Shown in pieces: positions 18,973 to 28,204 of a stretch of DNA of 64,000 nucleotides (the first letter of the stretch is position 1; each line of letters opens with the position of its first letter). Origin of the DNA: JADCRZ01 sp037718865 (GTDB taxonomy: Bacteria > Bacteroidota > Bacteroidia > Chitinophagales > Chitinophagaceae); contig JBBJMP010000013.1 of assembly GCA_037718865.1 (NCBI GenBank), positions 91,857 to 155,856 of the forward strand, in the 5' to 3' direction. The notes beneath the pieces are model-generated. The model searched no databases and was not told where the DNA came from. It saw only the letters and a program-made list of their open reading frames with translations. The translations under genes were made by a program, and so were the position numbers.

Positions 18973-20364
18973 TTATTCCTTATTGTTATTTTCTTCGTTT
19001 TTAGCGTACCAGTCTGCAAAAGATTCCTTTGGGCCTTCCGGCATATCACGCTGTTTGTACCAGGGATTGAATTTGTTCTTAACCACAAAAGGAATGTTTT
19101 GCAAAAACCATCTTCCCGTTTTTCCTGCTGTCGTGAAATTGCCTGGCGAGGATAAGGTCCAGGCCATCGCTTTCATGCCCAAGGCTTTTGTATTGGCGGC
19201 ATAACCTTCTTTAACGATCACCTGGCGCCATTTGTAGAGCTGTTCATGAATGTTAATCTTGACAGGGCAAACATTTGAACAGGATCCGCAAAGCGTAGAC
19301 GCAAAAGGAAGGTCGGCGTGTTTTTTCATATCGAGGTTAGGAGCAAGGATTGCTCCGATAGGGCCAGAAATAGTATTGTGATAACTAAGTCCCCCGCTTT
19401 TTCTGTATACCGGGCAGGTATTCATACAGGCACCGCATTTAATGCATTTTAACGAGTCCCTGAAGTCTGCCCGGCCCAATTGGCGTGTTCTGCCGGCATC
19501 TACCAATATCAGATGCATCTCCTGCCCCTCGCGGGGTTTTTTGTAGTGGCTTGAATAGATGGTTATCGGCTGCCCGGTAGCACTTCTGGCAAGCAGTCGT
19601 AAAAATACAGCGAGGTGTTTCTTTTGCGGAATAATTTTTTCGAGGCCCATGGAAGCAATCTGCACTTCAGATAAGTGGGCGCCCATATCGGCATTTCCTT
19701 CATTGGTGCATACTACATATTCGCCTGTTTCTGCCACTGCAAAGTTTACTCCTGTCAGTGCTGCACGGCGGGTGATAAATATGTTGCGTAGGTGTTTCCG
19801 GGCAACCCTGGTTAATAGTGTAGGGTCGGATAATCCTTTTTCCGTTCCCAGGTGTTCATGGAACAGTTCACCGATCTCTTCCTTCCTTTTGTGTATGCAG
19901 GGAAGTACGATATGGCTTGGGGGCTCGTTGTCTATCTGCTGGATGTATTCTCCCAGGTCGGAGTTGATCACGTCAATGCCGCGTTCAATGAGGTATTCAT
20001 TCAGATGGCACTCCTCTGTCAGCATGGATTTGCTTTTCACCATCTGCCTGATGTCCTTAGCCTTCAGAATCGAGTAAACAATAGCATTGTGTTCTTCGGC
20101 ATCAGCCGCCCAGTATACCTTTACACCATTGTTTAACAAGTTGGCTTCAAACTGCAGCAGGTATTCATGGAGGTTAGAGATGACATTGCTTTTGATCTGC
20201 GAAGCAGCTTCCCGTAGTGCTTCCCACTCCGGTATCTGCTTTGAAGCAATGTCACGTTTTTCACGGATGTACCAAAGAGCACCGTCATGCCAGTTGACGT
20301 GCTCATCGTCTTTAATAAAATCCTGCGCCAGGGCAGCATGGTCTTTATGTTGGCTTTGTTTCAT
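18973..20364 (-). CDS. lutB: Lactate-utilisation iron-sulfur protein, LutB-like
   Basis: The N-terminal two thirds is a LUD domain (TRRAALTGVNFAVAETGEYV; NEGNADMGAHL). The C-terminal part has two 4Fe-4S motifs: CIKCGACMNTCPVY (Cys307, 310, 313, 317) and CGSCSNVCPV (Cys359, 362, 366). A tail region follows with KFNPWYKQRDMPEGPKESF. This is the domain order of LutB/YkgF. Its ATG overlaps the LutA stop by one base (TGATG), so the two are translationally coupled. It is the electron-transfer and scaffold component of the LutABC hydroxyacid oxidase. Confidence 0.9.
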   Translation of the reverse strand: MKQSQHKDHAALAQDFIKDDEHVNWHDGALWYIREKRDIASKQIPEWEALREAASQIKSNVISNLHEYLLQFEANLLNNGVKVYWAADAEEHNAIVYSILKAKDIRQMVKSKSMLTEECHLNEYLIERGIDVINSDLGEYIQQIDNEPPSHIVLPCIHKRKEEIGELFHEHLGTEKGLSDPTLLTRVARKHLRNIFITRRAALTGVNFAVAETGEYVVCTNEGNADMGAHLSEVQIASMGLEKIIPQKKHLAVFLRLLARSATGQPITIYSSHYKKPREGQEMHLILVDAGRTRQLGRADFRDSLKCIKCGACMNTCPVYRKSGGLSYHNTISGPIGAILAPNLDMKKHADLPFASTLCGSCSNVCPVKINIHEQLYKWRQVIVKEGYAANTKALGMKAMAWTLSSPGNFTTAGKTGRWFLQNIPFVVKNKFNPWYKQRDMPEGPKESFADWYAKNEENNNKE

Positions 20365-21095
20365 CAGGTAGCATTTAAAATTTCAGCAATGTGTACTATT
20401 TTAACGGAACTCTTGTTCCGGTGAAGGATCCCTTCCAGGTGCATCAGGCAGGAGAGGTCTGATGACGTTATAAATTCTGCCCCGTTTTTTGTATGATCCG
20501 TTACCCTGTCTTTACCCATTTTTACAGATACGGCTTCTTCCGTTATACAAAAACTACCGCCGAATCCACAGCATTCATCCGCGCGATCCAGTGTAACCTG
20601 TTCCAACCCCTTCACCATATGTAGCAAGTGTTGAGGTTTGGAAAAAGGCGGAGCATTCAGTTCACTCATTTGTGCCAAATGAAGCCCTCGCAAACCATGA
20701 CAGCTATGATGTATGCCCACCCGATGTGGAAACACGGCTTCCAGTTTTTCGACTTTAAGGATATCGGTTAAAAATTCCACCAGCTCATACAATTTTGTTC
20801 TGATCGCAGTTGCCTGTTCTTCATTGGCATCGTGAAGATGGTCCTTAACATGTAACACGCAACTGGCTGATGGTGCAACGATATAATCGAACCGGGAAAA
20901 GTGATCAATAAAAAGCCGGTTACAACCACTGGTGAGGTGTTCGAACCCTGCATTGGCCATGGGCTGTCCGCAACAGGTCTGATTTGGAGGATAAGCCACA
21001 TCAACACGTAATTTCTTAAGCAATTGCAATGTTGCTTTTGCAGCACCAGGGTAAAATTGGTTTACGTAACAAGGTATGAACAGTCCGACGGTCAT
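20364..21095 (-). CDS. lutA: Lactate-utilisation (Fe-S)-binding protein, LutA-like
   Basis: The 243-residue protein has the two CCG-type cysteine-rich domains of the LutA/GlpC/HdrB family: QTCCGQPMANAG (Cys41/42) and DECCGFGGSFC (Cys175/176 and Cys182), with supporting SCHGLRGL and SASCVLHV. These bind an iron-sulfur centre in the LutABC complex. Stop and start overlap with LutB by one base. The leader before its ATG is a G-free repeat of CATCTTA/CATCTCA words. Confidence 0.88.
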   Translation of the reverse strand: MTVGLFIPCYVNQFYPGAAKATLQLLKKLRVDVAYPPNQTCCGQPMANAGFEHLTSGCNRLFIDHFSRFDYIVAPSASCVLHVKDHLHDANEEQATAIRTKLYELVEFLTDILKVEKLEAVFPHRVGIHHSCHGLRGLHLAQMSELNAPPFSKPQHLLHMVKGLEQVTLDRADECCGFGGSFCITEEAVSVKMGKDRVTDHTKNGAEFITSSDLSCLMHLEGILHRNKSSVKIVHIAEILNAT

Positions 21096-21116
21096 TTCAG
21101 GTATTTAAATGGTTGT

Positions 21117-21163
21117 GAGATGTGAGATGTAAGATGTAAGATGGTATATGAGATGTAAGATGT
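21117..21163. repeat. Heptamer repeat in the leader of lutA
   Basis: The plus strand shows repeated GAGATGT/AAGATGT words; on the transcribed minus strand they read CATCTTACATCTCA. A similar CATCTCACATCTCACATCC tract on the plus strand at 21229-21247 overlaps the end of the next gene, so a hairpin between the two tracts is possible. Confidence 0.6.
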
Positions 21164-21240
21164 CCTATTATTTTTTCGTATCGGCTCATATTTTTTTATT
21201 AAAGGCAATGAATATAAACATATGTAAAGCATCTCACATC

Positions 21241-23526
21241 TCACATCCTAAACGGTTTTTCAGTTGTTGTTTTAAACTGGTATTTAATCGTTCCAGGTTT
21301 CCATTGTTTTGCCAGGGTAATGTCCGCTTCGCACTTTGTCATAAGTTCGGATATATTTACATAACCTACACGGTTGTATAGTGCCGGCTTATATAATGAA
21401 TTGTAGACATTAGCATATTTAGCCCAGTGGCTCTTCGCCATCTCTAAATAATCAACGGCCCTGACGCGGTCGGGTTCATTTCCAAACTGATCAAACTGTG
21501 CAAGGCTGCAAGCCGCCTTTAACTTTGTTGCATAGTAATTACCAATATGGGCAAACGCTTCTATATCACCCAGTGTCTGATCGGTTTGTGTGAATGAACC
21601 GGCCTTGCGGGTTGGTAATTCCTTTAGACCGGCAAGAGCCTCTGCCGCATGCCGGGCAATAGTATCTGCAACTGCCAAAGGCGACTGAAGCGAATCAACC
21701 CTTCCTTCGTGCCTGTACTTGGCCCACAGGTAGATATTCCGGATGTTGCTGCCAGGCATCGGCTCGCGTTCAATGTAGTCTGCAACAGTGAAAAATCCTT
21801 TGTGTGTCGGATGGCTTATATTAGCTTCGGGAAACCATTTCAAGTCAATATCGCCCCACACAAACCGGGTGATCCAGGGAAAAATCATGGAGGCGGCAGA
21901 CCAGGGTTTGTATAATTTATCTACAGCCAGATCCGGAAACCTTGTTTGCAGGGCCTTGAAGAACACCTGGTCGGGCAGGTTTGGATCATAACTTAATCTT
22001 CCCCAAAGCATGAAAGAATACCACTGTTTTTGCATGACCAGCTGGTGTTCCGATCCTTTGGTCAGATAATCACGCCCCCAGTTATAACCATCAGGGCCCA
22101 TATAGTAACCCGCAATTTTTTCAGGTTCGGGAATGTCTTTGATAAACTGTCGGGCAAAATCATTGTTGGCCCAGCGAAAACTATAAATATCGTCGTTGCG
22201 TATGGTTAACCAGCTTTTGGTTTGTTGCGAAAGCAAGGGCATGGCCGCATATACAAAGGGCGGATTTGTAATGGAATACATATGGGCAATGGCATATTTC
22301 AAACTCAGATCCAGCGGACCGGGATATTCACGAAATGCCTCTTTAATTTCGCTGAGGGAAGTCTGGTGGAAGCGGTGAATAAGACGAAAGGCCCGGTTGG
22401 GTTCTTTTTTAAGTGCATCCCGGATACCCTCTCCGTAAGTGCGCCACAGCCACTTTTCATTAGCGTAGTCACCTTTCAGTTTTCCGTTCATAGCCTCACC
22501 GGCAGTTATACCTATTCCGGCAAGAAGCGGGTATGTTTGTACCATCTCTCTCACCGCTGCCCTGAAGTAGCGAATGGTCGTGTCATTATCCTGCCGGTTT
22601 GTAATGCCATGTTTGCCTTCAGCACCATTGGTAAATATGTTCCAGGTAAACATATACACTTCGATGCCCCTGTCGCCGGCCATCTGCATGACCTCTTTCC
22701 AGAAAGCGATTTTTTGATCGATGGTTATTTTTTTAACGACTTCAACCTTGTTAAGCAGATGCGGACGAACAAAGTTGACACCGGTATGACTATAGCTATC
22801 ATCAAACTTTTCTTTTGTCCGCCAAACATCATTCAGGGCCACCTCAGGAAACTCCGGAATCTTAACCATGGAAGGAAAGGGATGCAGGCTCCATAGGCTC
22901 AGCACGTTAAACCGGTTTTTAGCCATTTCATCCAAATAAGTTATCCAGAACGACTTATCCCAAACGTTAGGAATGTTTTGCTGTGCGGCATCACTGGGAT
23001 CAGTGTAGCTGGGCGTACGCAGATCCAGGGGAATATTAAATTTTATGCCCCTCCGTTCAAGGTAAGGTTTGTTGTCAGATTCGGTGATAGCATCTATCGG
23101 CTGGTTACGTATAGCTTCAGCAATGTCTAAGCCACCATACATGGCGCCGGTTTTTTCTCCGGCTAAAACGTAAACATTTTTTTGCTTACTCTTATTGACC
23201 ACCCGTATAGCGTAACATTGCCATCCAAGGTTACTGGGCAATTTTACTTTTTCATTTTCAGCCATTTTAATGGATGCAGCGGAATCTGAAATAATCCTGA
23301 TGACAACGTCATCATCAGCTGTCTTGTTTAATGAAGATGAAAGTCGGACCGCATAATTCTTTTCACTGGCTGCCTTGTTTATTTCATTGCCGGCATAGGC
23401 AAGCTGGTTGCCTGAGTGATCAACCTGAATATTTATCTTAGCCTGCTGCGCATAACCAGCATGCACATTGGCCGTTAGCACGAACAGCGGCAGGATACAT
23501 AACCGAAGCAGATTTATTTTAATCAT
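21241..23526 (-). CDS. Secreted alpha-glucuronidase-like glycoside hydrolase (paralogue 1)
   Basis: A Sec signal (residues 1-26) precedes an N-terminal domain like that of GH67/GH20 enzymes, ending in EKTGAMYGGLDIAEAIR (124-140). A TIM barrel then begins at YLERRGIKFNI and includes FWITYLDEMAKNRFNVLSLW (193-212). Candidate catalytic residues, shared with the paralogues at 45119, 47936 and 51797, are Glu344 in ITAGEAMNG and the Lys410-Tyr411...His415 element (KYAIAHM). The C-terminal region is helical. At 761 residues it is close to the decayed copy. Likely a periplasmic exo-acting hydrolase on acidic sugars; specificity is inference. Confidence 0.75.
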   Translation of the reverse strand: MIKINLLRLCILPLFVLTANVHAGYAQQAKINIQVDHSGNQLAYAGNEINKAASEKNYAVRLSSSLNKTADDDVVIRIISDSAASIKMAENEKVKLPSNLGWQCYAIRVVNKSKQKNVYVLAGEKTGAMYGGLDIAEAIRNQPIDAITESDNKPYLERRGIKFNIPLDLRTPSYTDPSDAAQQNIPNVWDKSFWITYLDEMAKNRFNVLSLWSLHPFPSMVKIPEFPEVALNDVWRTKEKFDDSYSHTGVNFVRPHLLNKVEVVKKITIDQKIAFWKEVMQMAGDRGIEVYMFTWNIFTNGAEGKHGITNRQDNDTTIRYFRAAVREMVQTYPLLAGIGITAGEAMNGKLKGDYANEKWLWRTYGEGIRDALKKEPNRAFRLIHRFHQTSLSEIKEAFREYPGPLDLSLKYAIAHMYSITNPPFVYAAMPLLSQQTKSWLTIRNDDIYSFRWANNDFARQFIKDIPEPEKIAGYYMGPDGYNWGRDYLTKGSEHQLVMQKQWYSFMLWGRLSYDPNLPDQVFFKALQTRFPDLAVDKLYKPWSAASMIFPWITRFVWGDIDLKWFPEANISHPTHKGFFTVADYIEREPMPGSNIRNIYLWAKYRHEGRVDSLQSPLAVADTIARHAAEALAGLKELPTRKAGSFTQTDQTLGDIEAFAHIGNYYATKLKAACSLAQFDQFGNEPDRVRAVDYLEMAKSHWAKYANVYNSLYKPALYNRVGYVNISELMTKCEADITLAKQWKPGTIKYQFKTTTEKPFRM

Positions 23527-23567
23527 GGCCTAATCGTTTTGAAAGCACTCCTTGAATATATTGTAAA

Positions 23568-24710
23568 TTACCTGTTCTTTATTTTCAAAGCCAACAAATT
23601 ACCCAATTCCCCTGAGGTCCTGATCAGATTTTCAGCAGTACTGGCCAATGCAGTTGGCAGGTCAAACGGTTTATGTCCTATTGCCATCAGTACATCAAAG
23701 TATTTCTGCAGGTCTGCATTTCTTTCCAGGGGAATTTTACCGGCCAGGCCAATAACGGGAATGCCTTTCCCCTTTGCATGGCATGCCACGCCAAATGGTC
23801 CTTTGCCCTGCAGGGTCTGCTCATCGATACTGCCTTCTCCCGTAATTACCAGGTCCGTCTTTTCCAAAGCCTTATCAAAACCGGTAAGTTCAAGAAAATG
23901 ATCTATGCCATTTACGAGTTGAGCATTCAGAAAGGCGAATAGTCCTGCTGCTGCACCTCCGGCAGTACCTCCGTATTTAATCGCAGACATATCTTTACCT
24001 GTTTGTCGGAAAGCAACGGCTGAGAATGTTGACAGGGCCGCATCCAGCTTTTGTACATCTTCGGGTGACGCTCCCTTTTGAGGACCAAAGACAGCGGCAG
24101 CACCGCGGCTACCTAATAACATATTATCTACATCGCACAGCACGATTACTTCTGCTTTTCCTATTCTTTCATCAAGCCCGGAAAGGTCAACAGAAGCCAG
24201 TTCATTAAGGCCTGCCGGCAGCGTTGATAATTCTTTACCATCAGCATCCAGGAAACGTATGCCGAGGGCTTTCAACATTCCGCTACCTCCATCTACCGTA
24301 GCAGAACCTCCCATTCCGATGATAATTCTTGTAGCACCTTTATCGAGGGCTATTTTTATCTGTTCGCCCGTTCCAAATGAAGTAACCTGCAAAGGATCCA
24401 ATTCTTCCGGCAACAGTAATCGCAACCCTGAGGCATTGGCCATCTCGATCACCGCCGTTTTGCCTTCATCTATCAAACCAAATGAAGCGCTGATTTTCCT
24501 GCCTGAAGGATTGTGTACTGTTGTATTCATCCATTGGCCTGCGCATTTTGTTATGATCAATTCCGCTGTACCATCTCCTCCGTCACCGATGGGAAAACTT
24601 TCGCATTCGCAATGAAGATTACTTTGCAGCAATCCTTCCCGGATTGCTGAGGCAGCCTCTTCAGCAGTAAGGCTATGTTTAAAGGCATTTGGAGAGATGA
24701 GGATATGCAT
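23568..24710 (-). CDS. Glycerate 2-kinase (type II, GarK/GlxK-like)
   Basis: The start at 24710 gives the canonical N-terminus MHILISPNAFKHSLTAEEAA; the in-frame ATG at 24770 would add 20 untypical residues and overlap the upstream gene. The 380-residue product has the family motifs FPIGDGGDGTAELI, IGMGGSATVDGGSGMLKALG, KYGGTAGGAAAGLFAFLNA and LVITGEGSIDEQTLQGKGP. It phosphorylates D-glycerate to 2-phosphoglycerate, feeding lower glycolysis. It fits with the D-2-hydroxyacid dehydrogenase at 27192, which may make glycerate from hydroxypyruvate. The leader just before the ATG has TCACCT repeats and no purine-rich ribosome site. Confidence 0.92.
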   Translation of the reverse strand: MHILISPNAFKHSLTAEEAASAIREGLLQSNLHCECESFPIGDGGDGTAELIITKCAGQWMNTTVHNPSGRKISASFGLIDEGKTAVIEMANASGLRLLLPEELDPLQVTSFGTGEQIKIALDKGATRIIIGMGGSATVDGGSGMLKALGIRFLDADGKELSTLPAGLNELASVDLSGLDERIGKAEVIVLCDVDNMLLGSRGAAAVFGPQKGASPEDVQKLDAALSTFSAVAFRQTGKDMSAIKYGGTAGGAAAGLFAFLNAQLVNGIDHFLELTGFDKALEKTDLVITGEGSIDEQTLQGKGPFGVACHAKGKGIPVIGLAGKIPLERNADLQKYFDVLMAIGHKPFDLPTALASTAENLIRTSGELGNLLALKIKNR

Positions 24711-24714
24711 ATTG

Positions 24715-24756
24715 AGGTGATAGGTGATAGGTTTGAGGTGACAGTGCCGATCACCT
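24715..24756. repeat. TCACCT repeat in the glycerate kinase leader
   Basis: On the transcribed strand, three TCACCT words lie immediately before the ATG, and an upstream AGGTGAT (near 24754) could pair with one of them to form a small hairpin that covers the start region. This could modulate translation or be a chance simple repeat. Confidence 0.45.
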
Positions 24757-26899
24757 ATTCGTACAAGCAAACCAACATTTCGAAATCAGTAATCTGCGGT
24801 AACGTGCACTCAACCCACCCGCCTGCCTGTTTAAAATTAAGGGTTGTACCCGACCTCATCAACCTTAATTGCTTTATGGGCTTTGCAGGCTTAAAACGGA
24901 TATGGGTATTATGAATGGTTACGGGCTCACGTAAGGAACCGCCGATTTGACCGGAGTGATTGATCAGGCCAAGCCATTCAAAGATGCCGTTCCGGTTAGC
25001 AAGGTGAGAGATTTCAATGAGTGGCGAAGCATCTGTCACTATTGTTCTTTCAACCTGCAGCAGGTTTTCGAGTGCCGATACAAACAGCGCCCGGTGCATA
25101 TAATGCCCTTTGAAATGATACTGCGAGCCCAGCTCCCACGGAATGAACACCGACTTCCCTTTACCAAAAGTATTGAAGATTACGCCAGGAAAATTTGTGA
25201 TGTTATCCTGGGTGTAATAAGCTTTTTCCGGAGGTCCGAACCTGGTAGCAGGTAACAATTTCATATAGGCCTGTGCGGTGCCTGCCGGTTTGCACTTCAG
25301 AAAATCGGAATACATCATCATGATGGTGAAGTCTTTAAATTGTTGTTGGCCGAGTGAGGCTTTGTCAACATCTGATATTTTCAGATAGGTTGATTTGGCA
25401 CGTTGAAAAGTCTCGAAAACCGGATCAACTCCCAACGATGACAACCTGATGCTGTTCATCGGCTTGCCCAAAGCATCTTTGGTCGATGTAAATCCGGTCG
25501 ACAATATTTTGCCTCCATTCTTTACATAACTATCAATAATAGAAACAAGGCGATCGTCCATGTTACCAAGGTCACCAAGAATGAGGGCTTCATAGTCATC
25601 CAGTTTACGGGGGATCCTGTCCGTTCCTATTGCGGATGGATCGATAATGTCGTACATGACATGCTCTTCGGAAAGCAATTTTATTAAGCCTTCATACTCG
25701 CTGGCAGAGCCTCTTATTAAAGCTATTTTGTTTGCAGCCTGGAGATTGGTAAACAGCTTTTCGTTGGTTTTGTGAAACCCGTACAAATTGTTTAGCGTTG
25801 GAATGAAGATGCGATCTTCATAGTTAACCAGGGTGCCTACGACCACAAAACCCAACGGGGCGCCATGCAGCATATTTTCAAGCATCCATACTTTTGCCAT
25901 GTGCGGAGAAGTGCCTACATGACGATAACCTATTGCCTGGAAATAAATGAGGAGATTACCTGGTGACCTGTCCTTATACGATCCCAGGATCCGTTTAACA
26001 TTATCCGTTGCAGAATAATTCCATTCGTACTCAGGAGTCAGCTCTGCACCCGATTCACTGGCTATCATATCTACACCTGCATCGGCGTAGGTATTGATCA
26101 TTATTGTTGGATTAAGTTTTTTAATGTGATTTCCAATCTGCTTAAAAAGTTTATCTGCAGTTGTCTTTTTGAAGGCGTTATACTCTCTGAAAACCGGGTC
26201 GTTCATATCTGCTTTTATGGGTAAGGCATGGCCGGTAGAATCATGAAACTTTTTCTTGCAATTCTGGCATTGGCAGATTCCATAATAGTTACCGCTGTAA
26301 TCAGACGTTGTGTAACCGATCATATTAAAGAAAATGCCGTCGAGGGGATAGGCGCTGATTGCCTCTTCCAATATTTCCATTCCGTATTCCTGCTGGTAAC
26401 CACCGTTCGGGCAGGTATGCACCTGGCCGTTATAATTTACATTGGCGCCTGCGGTTGAAACATAGAGCCATTCCGGTTTTTTTGCTGCCAGCGTTTCATT
26501 GATCTTGCTGAAATCAAATCGTCCAATCACTTTTATTCCCTTGGCATGCAGGCCGTTTATCAGATCCCCCACCAGGTCGCCTTTCATAAAAGGATTTTTG
26601 AAATGGTAGGGGAGTTTTGTCGGGTAATTAGCAACAATACCGCCTACATTGATTAAAACAATACTGGCATAAGCGTCTACCATAGATTGTACATAAGCGT
26701 CAACATCCATTGTTGCGTCAATTTCACGAAGATTTGTTTGCACTAGTCTGTAAGGGGCGCGGTTCCACCAGGTGGTGTCGTATCTGCCCGGATCAATCGA
26801 TGACAGATCAAAACTTTTCTGAATAGTCGTTTTCTGGGAATGGCAGGATACGGGAAATAGCGACATCCAAACCATGAATAGCTGAAACATGTTTTTCAT
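24755..26899 (-). CDS. Secreted GH42-like TIM-barrel protein with four-Cys motif (paralogue A)
   Basis: A hydrophobic signal ends near Cys19 (PVSC, an imperfect lipobox). A TIM barrel follows (LINVGGIVANYPTKLPYH; KVIGRFDFSKI; YPLDGIFFNMIGY) and then a flavodoxin-like domain of the beta-galactosidase trimerisation type (KIALIRGSASEYEGLIKLL; YEALILGDLGNMDD; KNGGKILSTGF). Cys163, 209, 211 and 214 have the spacing of the zinc cysteines of GH42 beta-galactosidases. The Asn-Glu acid motif expected after strand 4 is absent (FFNMIGY), so catalysis probably differs. It is related to 30986-33151. Located between the hydroxyacid dehydrogenase and glycerate kinase genes. Confidence 0.7.
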   Translation of the reverse strand: MKNMFQLFMVWMSLFPVSCHSQKTTIQKSFDLSSIDPGRYDTTWWNRAPYRLVQTNLREIDATMDVDAYVQSMVDAYASIVLINVGGIVANYPTKLPYHFKNPFMKGDLVGDLINGLHAKGIKVIGRFDFSKINETLAAKKPEWLYVSTAGANVNYNGQVHTCPNGGYQQEYGMEILEEAISAYPLDGIFFNMIGYTTSDYSGNYYGICQCQNCKKKFHDSTGHALPIKADMNDPVFREYNAFKKTTADKLFKQIGNHIKKLNPTIMINTYADAGVDMIASESGAELTPEYEWNYSATDNVKRILGSYKDRSPGNLLIYFQAIGYRHVGTSPHMAKVWMLENMLHGAPLGFVVVGTLVNYEDRIFIPTLNNLYGFHKTNEKLFTNLQAANKIALIRGSASEYEGLIKLLSEEHVMYDIIDPSAIGTDRIPRKLDDYEALILGDLGNMDDRLVSIIDSYVKNGGKILSTGFTSTKDALGKPMNSIRLSSLGVDPVFETFQRAKSTYLKISDVDKASLGQQQFKDFTIMMMYSDFLKCKPAGTAQAYMKLLPATRFGPPEKAYYTQDNITNFPGVIFNTFGKGKSVFIPWELGSQYHFKGHYMHRALFVSALENLLQVERTIVTDASPLIEISHLANRNGIFEWLGLINHSGQIGGSLREPVTIHNTHIRFKPAKPIKQLRLMRSGTTLNFKQAGGWVECTLPQITDFEMLVCLYE

Positions 26900-27004
26900 G
26901 ACAAACCTTAAAAGGAAATATTTATTATGTAATCGGTATATGAAAATTGCTTGATCAATTTCTTTTTTTTGTTGACTCTTGCATATCGTCTAGATAAAGT
27001 TTTT

Positions 27005-27180
27005 AAGCCCGGTCAGGGGTTTAACGTTTGTATAAACATGTTTTTTACCCATTGCCGCTCTGTAGGTGCGGCCCCCAATGTTGCGTACCTTGCACGCTGT
27101 ATGATGCTCTCCTATTTTCAACAAACCGGTAGCCCCTCCGGGGCAGCTCAAACCGACCTGCGATTTCCCTGAACCCCCGG
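27005..27180. repeat. Hairpin-rich intergenic element
   Basis: The 292-base spacer holds no credible gene. It contains GCCCCTCCGGGGC (hairpin, about 27132-27144) and a second G/C-rich palindrome GCCGCTCTGTAGGTGCGGC around 27054-27072. Read on the minus strand, the GCCCCGGAGGGGCTACC...TTTGTTGAAAA string resembles dispersed intergenic elements common in Bacteroidota. This is recognition from memory and the boundaries are approximate. Confidence 0.4.
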
Positions 27181-27191
27181 ATGTTGCCCGA

Positions 27192-28151
27192 TTATTTATT
27201 CACTACATTAACAGGATTCCCACTTAAAAAGGCAGACAGGTTATTTACAGTCATATCCATTAACCGGGCACGCGCTTCTTTTGTTGCCCAGGCAATATGA
27301 GGTGTAATAATGCAGTTCTTTGCCCTGAACAGCGGATTATCTTTTGGTGGTGGTTCCGCCGAAAGCACATCGATTCCTGCCCCTGCGATAACATCGTTGT
27401 TCAGTGCGTCGGCAAGGTCTTCATCAACAATGATAGGCCCTCTTGACGTGTTTATCAGGAAGGAAGACCTTTTCATTTGTTGCAAGCTCTCTCTGTTGAT
27501 CAGCCCTTTTGTTTCAGGAAATAAAGGGCAATGGATACTGACTACATCGGATTCTTTTAACAGTTCAGGTGTTTCCGCCCATCTGAAATTCTTTCTATGT
27601 GATTGGTCGGTTCGTGTTCTGCTCGTACCGATGATATGCATTCCGAAAGCGGCAGCCACATCACCGACTTGCTGACCGATCCTTCCGAACCCTATTATAC
27701 CCATTGTTTTGCCTGAGAGCTCAACCAGGGGATAATCCCAGTAACACCAGTCCTTGGAGTTTGCCCACTTGCCTTCGATAACCGAATCGCTGTGGCGTTG
27801 AACGTGTTGGCACAGTTCGAGCAGCAACGCAAACGTCAATTGCACTACGGAGGTAGTGCCATATCCCGGCACATTGGCAACCACTATGCCTTTTTGTTTG
27901 GCAACATCCGTATGTATTACATTATATCCCGTAGCCAGAACGCCTATGTATTTTAATGCAGGAAGCTGGTTGATAATTTCTTCTCCTAACGGAGTTTTAT
28001 TGGTTAAGATGATTTCTGCCCCTCTGGCACGTTCCACTACCTGGTCAGCAGGCGTTCGATCGTATATAGCTACATCTCCCAATTTCTTTAATTCATCCCA
28101 GCTAAGATCACCCGGGTTCAACGTATAGCCATCTAATATTACAATCTTCAT
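27192..28151 (-). CDS. D-2-hydroxyacid dehydrogenase (hydroxypyruvate/glyoxylate reductase-like)
   Basis: The 319-residue enzyme has the NAD-binding GFGRIG (154-159) and the catalytic trio Arg237 (NTSRGPI), Glu266 (SAEPPP) and His285 (ITPHIAWAT). VLATGYNVIHTDVAKQKG matches the substrate-loop region of this superfamily. It interconverts 2-oxoacids and D-2-hydroxyacids; given the adjacent glycerate kinase, reduction of hydroxypyruvate to D-glycerate or of glyoxylate to glycolate is the most economical reading. It sits 53 bases after the isomerase-like gene on the minus strand. Confidence 0.9.
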   Translation of the reverse strand: MKIVILDGYTLNPGDLSWDELKKLGDVAIYDRTPADQVVERARGAEIILTNKTPLGEEIINQLPALKYIGVLATGYNVIHTDVAKQKGIVVANVPGYGTTSVVQLTFALLLELCQHVQRHSDSVIEGKWANSKDWCYWDYPLVELSGKTMGIIGFGRIGQQVGDVAAAFGMHIIGTSRTRTDQSHRKNFRWAETPELLKESDVVSIHCPLFPETKGLINRESLQQMKRSSFLINTSRGPIIVDEDLADALNNDVIAGAGIDVLSAEPPPKDNPLFRAKNCIITPHIAWATKEARARLMDMTVNNLSAFLSGNPVNVVNK

Positions 28152-28204
28152 ATTTTACTTTTAGTCTGGTTTTTTCCGCAACTAAACATTCCCTGCCTCC
28201 TGGG

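Noticed and set aside
19559..20077. Plus-strand ORF of 172 codons opposite LutB
   Set aside because: Antisense shadow of a gene with conserved iron-sulfur motifs; no family signature or leader.
24711..24770. Upstream ATG of the glycerate kinase gene
   Set aside because: Would add 20 residues not seen in the family and overlap the preceding gene; the internal ATG gives the canonical N-terminus.
26900..27191. Riboswitch upstream of the GH42-like gene
   Set aside because: The hairpins look like intergenic repeats; no known aptamer core was recognisable.
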